From assembly GCA_963836005.1 (NCBI GenBank), contig CAWIHS010000003.1, positions 1-64,000 of the forward strand: a DNA stretch of 64,000 nt, in the 5' to 3' direction. Position 1 is the stretch's first letter. The number at the start of each line of letters is the position of its first letter. Source of the DNA: CAWIHS01 sp963836005 (GTDB lineage Bacteria > Pseudomonadota > Gammaproteobacteria > GRL18). Both the position numbers and the translations under genes were made by a program. Under the pieces are notes generated by a model. That model worked only from the letters and a program-made list of their open reading frames with translations, ran no database searches and was not told the DNA's origin. Of the stretch, positions 58,134-64,000 are shown one piece after another.

Positions 58134-59174
58134 TTAGACCCAACTCAGTACCACTTTACCTGACTGCCCGGAGCGCATGATATCAAAACCCTGTTGAAAA
58201 TCGCTATAGTCAAAACGATGGGTAATAATTTTTTCCAGCGGAATACCGCTTTGTACCATCATGGTGCCCTTATACCAGGTTTCAAAAATCTCACGACCGT
58301 AGATCCCCTTGATGAACAGCCCCTTGAATACCACCTGATCCCAGTCAATCCCCGTTCCTTCCGGCATTATCGCCAGCATGGCGATTTTACCCCCATTGAT
58401 CATTTTGCTCAGCATATCCCTGAATGCATGAGGAGATCCAGACATTTCCATACCCACATCAAAACCTTCGAGGATACCCAGACTGCGCATAAATTCTCTG
58501 GTGATAGTGTCATTATTGACATTAAGCGGAATCGCTTTGGGTACTATCTGCTTCACCAGATCCAGGCGGTATTGATTCACATCGGTAATGACAATATTCC
58601 GCACACCACAGTGGGCAGCGACCATTGCAGCCATAATTCCAATGGGTCCGGCGCCAGTGATCAATACGTCTTCACCAACCATATTAAAAGACAATGCGGT
58701 ATGCACTGCATTGCCATACGGGTCAAAACAGGCTAAGACCTCGGTGGGAATTTCACTATTGGGCCTGAAGATATTTTTAGCCGGAATAGACAGGTATTCT
58801 GCAAAACAGCCGGTGCGGTTCACACCGATACCTATGGTATTGGGACACAGGTGACGTCTGCCTGCCAGGCAGTTACGGCAGCGCTCACACACTATATGGC
58901 CTTCTCCGGAAACAATATCGCCGATACTCAAGCCAGTAACATTGGCTCCCATATCGAGGATCTCACCGGCAAATTCATGTCCTATAGTCATGGGAACAGG
59001 AATGGTTTTCTGTGCCCAGGCATCCCAGTTGTAGATATGCACATCCGTGCCGCAAATGGCGGTTTTGTGAATTTTAACCAGCACATCATTATTATCGATG
59101 TGCGGAAGCTCCACGTCTTCCATCCAGAGACCTGGTTTGGCGTGTCTTTTTACCAGAGCTTTCATCGTTTGCAT
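58134..59174 (-). CDS. tdh: L-threonine 3-dehydrogenase
   Basis: About 346 residues, zinc medium-chain dehydrogenase. Catalytic zinc Cys in KTAICGTDVHIYNWD and GHEFAGE; structural zinc in CERCRNCLAGRRHLC; nucleotide fold VLITGAGPIGIMAAMV. The start at 59174 has AAGGG seven bases upstream; ATG at 59180 and at 59165 also exist. Oxidises threonine to 2-amino-3-ketobutyrate for kbl. Confidence 0.95.
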   Translation of the reverse strand: MQTMKALVKRHAKPGLWMEDVELPHIDNNDVLVKIHKTAICGTDVHIYNWDAWAQKTIPVPMTIGHEFAGEILDMGANVTGLSIGDIVSGEGHIVCERCRNCLAGRRHLCPNTIGIGVNRTGCFAEYLSIPAKNIFRPNSEIPTEVLACFDPYGNAVHTALSFNMVGEDVLITGAGPIGIMAAMVAAHCGVRNIVITDVNQYRLDLVKQIVPKAIPLNVNNDTITREFMRSLGILEGFDVGMEMSGSPHAFRDMLSKMINGGKIAMLAIMPEGTGIDWDQVVFKGLFIKGIYGREIFETWYKGTMMVQSGIPLEKIITHRFDYSDFQQGFDIMRSGQSGKVVLSWV

Positions 59175-59196
59175 AATCATTCCCTTATTTTACTTT

Positions 59197-59414
59197 TTGA
59201 CTGCTCAGCGTATTCGAAATATTTCACTGATTTTTTGATATCAGGTATTTATTGACCTGCAAGGATGACTTCGGCTCCTGCCTCTCGCATGCATTTCCAC
59301 CATCCATGGTGGTCAAGTGGGAAATGCAGGTTATGCATGGAGCAATTATCTGCCTTACGCAAACACCTGATATCAAGAACTTACGTATACATCTAAAATA
59401 CGCTGAATAGTTAC
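59197..59414. mobile_element. Family A element relic, copy 3
   Basis: The right end is intact (TACGCTGAATAGTTAC preceded by CTTACGTATACATCTAAAA); the left end has decayed to TTGACTGCTCAGCGTATT. The arms TTGATATCAGG and CCTGATATCAA pair. The middle differs from copies 1 and 2: a GCATTTCCACCATCC...GGTGG...GGGAAATGC hairpin. No target duplication. It fills the gap between tdh and the channel gene. Confidence 0.75.
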
Positions 59415-59422
59415 CAAATTTC

Positions 59423-60247
59423 TTATTTTTTTTCCAAAATCAGTGCCTTCAATTCATCAATCTTTCGATTCAACTCTCTGATCTCCTGATCCTCACCATC
59501 CAGCTGTTCTTCCTGTTTGATTTTTTCATGTTCTTCATTGAGTACATTCACCACAATCCCTATCACCATATTTAAAAAAGCAAAGGCTGTGAAAAAGATA
59601 AAGCTGAGATAATAAATCCAGCTCAGGGGATAGACTGCCATGGTCTCATACATTACATCAGTCCAGTCCTCGAAGGTCATCACCCGAAAAAGCGTCAACA
59701 TGGATATAGAAATATCATTCCATAACACCGGATTGATGGGCGCAAAAAAAGTCGTCCCAACAGCCGCGTAGATATAGAAAATAATAAACATCAGGGCGAT
59801 CACATAGCCCAGCTGCGGCAGAGCTATAAGTAGAGAATTGAGCAGCATTCTCAATTCCGGAATAATGGAAACCATGCGCAAGACCCTGAAGATACGAATC
59901 AAACGTCCAACTAATGCCAGCTCGCTGTCTTCAATCGGGATCAGGCTGACGAGCACAATCAGCGTATCAAATATATTCCAGCCTTTTTTAAAGAAATCTT
60001 TCTTATGCTGCTCACCCAGAAATCGTATCGTAATTTCGAACAGAAAGATAAAGGTAATTAACCAGTCCAGAATATGCACCAGCTTTAAAGTTGTCGGAGA
60101 AATATCATAGGTCTTGGCACCAATCACCAGAGCCGAAAAAATGATAATAAAAACGACAAAACCTTCGAAAAATTTGTTGCTGCGTAATTTGTAAAACGAA
60201 CGTTGCAGTTTTTGATTGGTGGTGAGTGTTTGAGTTTCTACTGGCAT
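59423..60247 (-). CDS. Voltage-gated cation channel, single-domain
   Basis: 274 residues with six membrane segments. S4 is RLIRIFRVLRMVSIIPELR with Arg every third residue. The pore loop reads TLFRVMTFEDWTDVMY; the acidic TFEDW filter is like bacterial sodium and calcium-type channels. A C-terminal coiled coil (EIRELNRKIDELKALILEKK) would hold the tetramer together. Ion choice needs recording. Confidence 0.9.
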   Translation of the reverse strand: MPVETQTLTTNQKLQRSFYKLRSNKFFEGFVVFIIIFSALVIGAKTYDISPTTLKLVHILDWLITFIFLFEITIRFLGEQHKKDFFKKGWNIFDTLIVLVSLIPIEDSELALVGRLIRIFRVLRMVSIIPELRMLLNSLLIALPQLGYVIALMFIIFYIYAAVGTTFFAPINPVLWNDISISMLTLFRVMTFEDWTDVMYETMAVYPLSWIYYLSFIFFTAFAFLNMVIGIVVNVLNEEHEKIKQEEQLDGEDQEIRELNRKIDELKALILEKK

Positions 60248-60298
60248 TTTAAATCGTCTATTTCTTAAGACACTTTTAAATAAGTGTTCACAGATTAT

Positions 60299-60676
60299 TC
60301 AGTTTTCCATTATCACATAAGCAATAGCGAATTCCTTTTCATCGGCGATCGAGAGATGGATCTGCTTGATGCCAAGGCGTTCCTTCAGCTCCTTTGCCCT
60401 GTCATAGAGTACCACCAGAGGCTTTCCCATTTCATCATGAGTAATACCGATATGCTTTAAACTGAGCCCTGTGGAAAAACCGGTCCCAAAGGCTTTGGCT
60501 ACGGCTTCTCTGGCGGCAAATCGTTTGGCCAGAAAATGTTCCTGCTGATGACTGTTCGAAAATTCCATGAACTCGGCATGAGTAAGAATGCGTTTAGCGA
60601 ATCGTTCGCCCTGTCTTTGCAGAATCTCGGACATTCTCGAGATGCTGACAATATCAGTCCCAATACCGCTGATCAT
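60299..60676 (-). CDS. acpS: Holo-ACP synthase
   Basis: 125 residues. It attaches phosphopantetheine from CoA to acyl carrier protein. Motifs: GIGTDIVSISRM (metal Asp), FAAREAVAKAFGTG (Glu and Lys), LSIADEKEFAIAYVI. Its start overlaps the pdxJ stop by one base, the common pdxJ-acpS pair. Confidence 0.95.
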   Translation of the reverse strand: MISGIGTDIVSISRMSEILQRQGERFAKRILTHAEFMEFSNSHQQEHFLAKRFAAREAVAKAFGTGFSTGLSLKHIGITHDEMGKPLVVLYDRAKELKERLGIKQIHLSIADEKEFAIAYVIMEN

Positions 60677-61431
60677 TATTTGTTTCTGGCTTGCAGCATT
60701 AAGCGTTTCATTTCTCTGACAGCCTCGCTCAAACCACTGAAAACTGCCTGAGCAATAATCGCATGACCAATATTCAGTTCCTCTATATCAGTCAGTGTCG
60801 CAATCGGCTGGACATTATGATAATGCAGGCCGTGGCCGGCATTAACATGCAGTCCCAGGGATTTGGCATAAAGCACTCCTTCGCGGATACGAGCAAATTC
60901 ATCTTGCTGTTGCTGACCGGAAAAGTCAGCATAATGACCGGTATGAATTTCAATCACGGGTGCTTTAACCTCTGCAGCGGCTTCAATCTGCTGTTTATCA
61001 GCATCAATAAACAGGGATGTTCGAACACCCGCTGCTGCAAGGCGCTCACAGGCAGCGGCAATTTTGTGTATTTGCGAGGCTACGTCCAGCCCCCCCTCAG
61101 TCGTTAACTCTTCACGCTTTTCAGGCACCAGACAACACTCGGCAGGTTTAACCTGTTCGGCAATTGCCAGCATCGAATCGGTTACCGCCATTTCCAGATT
61201 CATACGCGTCTGCAGGATGTCTTTTAGCATGTACACATCACGTTCCTGAATATGCCGCCGATCTTCACGCAAATGCAGGGTAATGCCGTCGGCACCTGCC
61301 TGCTCAGCATCCATGGCGGCCTTAACAGGATCAGGATAACGGGTACCTCTGGCCTGTCTCAGCGTTGCAATATGATCGATATTCACACCGAGTAAAATAG
61401 TATTCGAATTTTTCAAAATAGTCTTCAACAA
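60676..61431 (-). CDS. pdxJ: Pyridoxine 5'-phosphate synthase
   Basis: 251 residues, TIM barrel. Makes pyridoxine phosphate from deoxyxylulose phosphate and aminoacetone phosphate. GVNIDHIATLRQARGTRYPD, ITLHLREDRRHI, VNAGHGLHYHN, ELNIGHAIIAQAVF. The N-terminus starts MLKTILKNSNTILLGVNIDH, about ten residues longer than usual; a later start is possible. recO lies 33 bp upstream on the same strand. Confidence 0.95.
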   Translation of the reverse strand: MLKTILKNSNTILLGVNIDHIATLRQARGTRYPDPVKAAMDAEQAGADGITLHLREDRRHIQERDVYMLKDILQTRMNLEMAVTDSMLAIAEQVKPAECCLVPEKREELTTEGGLDVASQIHKIAAACERLAAAGVRTSLFIDADKQQIEAAAEVKAPVIEIHTGHYADFSGQQQQDEFARIREGVLYAKSLGLHVNAGHGLHYHNVQPIATLTDIEELNIGHAIIAQAVFSGLSEAVREMKRLMLQARNK

Positions 61432-61464
61432 TAGTCCTTAAGCAGAATTCTTAAAAAAAAGTCC

Positions 61465-62247
61465 TCAACAGTAAAGCTGTCTAAACGTTTCTCGACTTTT
61501 GAGAGGCCTGTATCCCAAATGAGCACTCAGTGCACATTTTAATAATTGTTTGCTTTCATGCAAGGTTTGCTTATCATTAAATTGTAATCGGGACAAGTTA
61601 ATCAGGGTTTGTCCACTCACCACTATTAATTCTGATGCGGAATGTCTATGCAGAGAAGGGCCTGCGTTAATGTCATAATAGTACTGTTTATGTGCCAGAA
61701 CCGTTCCCCCCGTGTGCGTATCACGGACAAGGTTTAATCCGTATCCCAGAAATTCCAGCAATTTCAATTCGAAATAACGCAGGGGAATTTCCAGATTAAT
61801 ATGCTTATTCTCTGAGATATCATTCTTTCTATCGAATTTGGCAGCAGCATCATGTTGCGGGTATAGAAATAAATTCAGGGTTTCACTGTAAAGAGAGAAA
61901 ATATCAGCGCATTCTGTATCTGCTGGCAATAAGCGCAGCAATAGTTCATTCAGATAATAGGCGCAATAGAGTGATTTACCCTTTAGTTTCCAGACCCTAG
62001 ATACCGTATCGATGTCTTTTAGGTAAAGTAAATCTCCTTTCCCCGATAAGGATATTTTAAGTTCCTGAAAAGGCTGCACAGAAGACATGAGATTTTTTCT
62101 GGATTGCCTGATACCACGAGCAATAACAGACACTTTCCCCTGCTCTGGAAGGAAAAAATAAATGATCAGGCTGTTATTGCGATAAGGGAAGTGATGTAGT
62201 ACTGCCGCAGTCTGGTTATGCAGGTTAATTCTGGAAACCATCGTCAT
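61465..62247 (-). CDS. recO: DNA repair protein RecO
   Basis: 260 residues. N-terminal OB fold (AAVLHHFPYRNNSLIIYFFL, GKVSVIARGIRQSRKNLMSS), helical C-terminal part (KLLEFLGYGLNLV). It loads RecA on gaps with RecR. As in other gammaproteobacteria the zinc Cys cluster is absent. It overlaps era by 23 bp; MVSRINLHNQ two codons in is another possible start. Confidence 0.9.
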   Translation of the reverse strand: MTMVSRINLHNQTAAVLHHFPYRNNSLIIYFFLPEQGKVSVIARGIRQSRKNLMSSVQPFQELKISLSGKGDLLYLKDIDTVSRVWKLKGKSLYCAYYLNELLLRLLPADTECADIFSLYSETLNLFLYPQHDAAAKFDRKNDISENKHINLEIPLRYFELKLLEFLGYGLNLVRDTHTGGTVLAHKQYYYDINAGPSLHRHSASELIVVSGQTLINLSRLQFNDKQTLHESKQLLKCALSAHLGYRPLKSRETFRQLYC

Positions 62248-63154
62248 ATCCCAGACTTTTCAGGGCTCTTTCATCATCCGACCAGCCTTCCTTAACCTTA
62301 ACCCAAAGCTTCAGAAACACTTTTTTTGCATACAGTTCTTCCATCGACAAACGAGCCTGTTTGCCAATTTCTTTCAACTGCTGGCCTTTGCTGCCAATAA
62401 TGATAGCTTTTTGATTCTGCCGTTCAACCCAGATAATCGCTGCAATATTGATGATATTTTTCTTATCTTCGTAGGCCTCGATTTCTATACTCACCGCATA
62501 AGGAATTTCCTGGCCTAATAACCGCATGACTTTTTCTCGAATTAATTCTGCCGCCAGAAACCGATCTGTTTTGTCTGTGATCTGTTCTTCTGGAAAATAA
62601 GCAGGGGAAAAGTGTAATAATTTTTCTATCTGCAGTTCAAGTTCAGCAATGTTCGTTCCCTTTTGGGCTGAAATGGGAACAACCTGAGCAAAATTGATAC
62701 GTTTGGATAAGTCGTTAATAAATGGCAGTAACTGCTGTTTGTTTTTTACTTTATCCACTTTATTGACTGCTAAAATAACAGGCTGTGGGCAGTCAGAAAG
62801 CAGTTCCATGACATAATCATCTTCTTCAGTCAGTCTCATATGATCGACCACAAAAATTATCACATCGACATCTCTCAAGCTATTTATGGCTTCCCTGTTC
62901 ATATATCGGTGTATGGCACCGCTTTGTTTCTGGTGTAATCCGGGAGTATCGATATAAACTGCCTGGGCTCTGGAGGTGGTTTTTATACCTAGTAAACGAT
63001 GGCGGGTAGTCTGGGGTTTTTTGGAGGTAATACTCAGATGTAAGCCCAGGATATGGTTGAGCAGGGTTGACTTACCGACATTGGGGCGTCCAATGATGGC
63101 CACATAACCACTACGATAATCATCCGGGATATTGTTGGGAAAATCGAGATTCAT
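62225..63154 (-). CDS. era: GTPase Era
   Basis: 309 residues. GTPase domain with G1 GRPNVGKSTLLN, G2 around TTRHRLLG, G3 DTPGLHQ, G4 NKVDK; KH domain at about 205-300 (IIIGSKGQQLKEIGKQARLS) for the 16S rRNA 3' end. Needed for 30S assembly. Follows rnc and precedes recO, the usual order. Confidence 0.96.
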   Translation of the reverse strand: MNLDFPNNIPDDYRSGYVAIIGRPNVGKSTLLNHILGLHLSITSKKPQTTRHRLLGIKTTSRAQAVYIDTPGLHQKQSGAIHRYMNREAINSLRDVDVIIFVVDHMRLTEEDDYVMELLSDCPQPVILAVNKVDKVKNKQQLLPFINDLSKRINFAQVVPISAQKGTNIAELELQIEKLLHFSPAYFPEEQITDKTDRFLAAELIREKVMRLLGQEIPYAVSIEIEAYEDKKNIINIAAIIWVERQNQKAIIIGSKGQQLKEIGKQARLSMEELYAKKVFLKLWVKVKEGWSDDERALKSLGYDDGFQN

Positions 63155-63188
63155 GGTTTGTATATTATTTAATTAGTAATAACCCGCT

Positions 63189-63857
63189 TCAGGTGATCTG
63201 TTCCAGCATCATCTCAGCACTTTTCTGCTCCGCTGCACGGCGGCTGCTGCCAATAGCTGATACCGCTGCATTCAATTCTTTAACAATACATTTGACATGA
63301 AAAGTTTGCGCATGCTCCTGCCCCTGAACATCAATGACCTCATAGTGAGGCAACTCATATTTATTCGCTTGCAGATACTCTTGCAGACGAGTTTTAGGAT
63401 CTTTCAGATCCAGATCGGTTATATGTTCCAGTCGATCATTATACCAGGATAAAACGCAGTTTCTGGCCTGTTCGATATCAGAATCCAGGGCTATAGCACC
63501 AATAATTGCTTCCATGGCATCGGCCAGAATGGAGGTTCGGCGAAAGCCGCCGCTTTTTAACTCTCCGCCACCCAGATTGAGATATTGACCTACTTCGAAC
63601 TGACGAGCAATACTGGCAAGTGTTTTACCTTTGACCAACATGGAACGATAACGACTTAAGTTACCTTCATCATCCTTAATAAAGCGATGATAAAGCTCAT
63701 GTGCCATCACATAGCCAATGATAGAATCGCCTAAAAATTCCAACCGTTCATTATTATTTTTTCCGACACTGCGATGACTTAATGCTAATTTCAGATAATT
63801 CGTATCTTTAAACTGATAGCCCAGTTTATTACATAAAGATTGCAGATCTTTGTTCAA
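63189..63857 (-). CDS. rnc: Ribonuclease III
   Basis: 222 residues. Catalytic signature NERLEFLGDSIIGYV, second acidic patch ADAMEAIIGAIALD, and a C-terminal dsRNA-binding domain (DPKTRLQEYLQANKYELPHY, SSRRAAEQKSAEMMLEQ). It starts with TTG overlapping the stop of the upstream gene (ATTGA), so translation is coupled. The processing stems of the rRNA operon at 2.1-7.6 kb are its expected substrates. Confidence 0.94.
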   Translation of the reverse strand: MNKDLQSLCNKLGYQFKDTNYLKLALSHRSVGKNNNERLEFLGDSIIGYVMAHELYHRFIKDDEGNLSRYRSMLVKGKTLASIARQFEVGQYLNLGGGELKSGGFRRTSILADAMEAIIGAIALDSDIEQARNCVLSWYNDRLEHITDLDLKDPKTRLQEYLQANKYELPHYEVIDVQGQEHAQTFHVKCIVKELNAAVSAIGSSRRAAEQKSAEMMLEQIT

Positions 63858-64000
63858 TTTCGGACCAGTTCAACATGTTTTTCACGTACAAAAACGATAT
63901 AGATGTTACTGGCGAAGTGGACCCGGTCTTCATAATCCAGATAAACATCTACCTGATTATTATTGGCTTTAATAATTTCGAAATCATCTTTGGTAACACT
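63854..64000 (-). CDS. DUF4845-type membrane protein, C-terminal part
   Basis: The last 48 codons of a gene that continues past the window: SVTKDDFEIIKANNNQVDVY then DYEDRVHFASNIYIVF and a stop. The position between lepB and rnc and the VDVYLDYE pattern fit the DUF4845 proteins found there in gammaproteobacteria. Function unknown. Confidence 0.75.
   Translation of the reverse strand, partial: SVTKDDFEIIKANNNQVDVYLDYEDRVHFASNIYIVFVREKHVELVRN

Overview
The window is a chromosomal stretch of an AT-leaning gammaproteobacterium. Support comes from the 16S and 23S sequences, from FabB, RppH-PtsP, SbcB, RluA, TatD, RoxA and YdbH, and from the acpS-pdxJ-recO-era-rnc block. I cannot place it below class from sequence alone.

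Layout. (1) 1-1820: a two-gene PIN toxin-antitoxin module facing a decayed inverted copy of itself, with a small transposon-like element in the loop. (2) 1821-7877, minus strand: a complete rRNA operon (promoter, boxA, 16S, tRNA-Ile, tRNA-Ala, boxA, 23S, 5S, terminator). (3) 8092-23180: housekeeping and signalling genes (ptsP, rppH, HAD phosphatase, response regulator, fabB, sbcB, rluA, a lipoprotein, a DUF2892/hybrid kinase/tatD run, a degenerate GGDEF protein, fklB, tadA). (4) 23219-39570: accessory DNA between tadA and the 3' end of guaA. (5) 39556-64000: guaA, guaB, roxA, a ydbL-like lipoprotein gene with ydbH, cysM, an Hpt protein, a DAHP synthase, a rhodanese, a glutamate dehydrogenase, marC, two CorC/HlyC paralogues, kbl-tdh, a voltage-gated channel, pdxJ-acpS, and era-recO downstream of rnc.

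The most striking structure is region 4. The last 13 bases of guaA (ACTCCCACTCTAT on the + strand) recur at 28.3 (one mismatch), 25.2 and 23.2 kb. Each extra copy is followed by the same ~90 bp terminus: an AATAAGCCATT hairpin and paired AATACCATG boxes. This reads as a tandem array of integrase-less islands stacked at the guaA 3' end. Cargo: HipBA; a Fic protein plus a DUF4143-type ATPase (both frameshifted); and an 11 kb module with a two-component system, two D-aminoacylase-like amidohydrolases plus relic tails of such genes, a class A-like serine beta-lactamase with an unusual omega loop, and two damaged porins. Host genes outside the array are intact while many inside are frameshifted, so real decay is more likely than poor sequence.

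A second theme is small non-autonomous elements. Two families start GTAAC and end GTTAC, and three copies have perfect 8-bp target duplications. These are IS66-type ends, with no transposase in the window. One copy lies in the rRNA leader, one in the guaB-guaA gap, one exactly at the stop codon of a rhodanese gene, and one in the loop of the toxin-antitoxin inverted repeat. Decayed relatives sit at 44.4, 47.8 and 59.2 kb.
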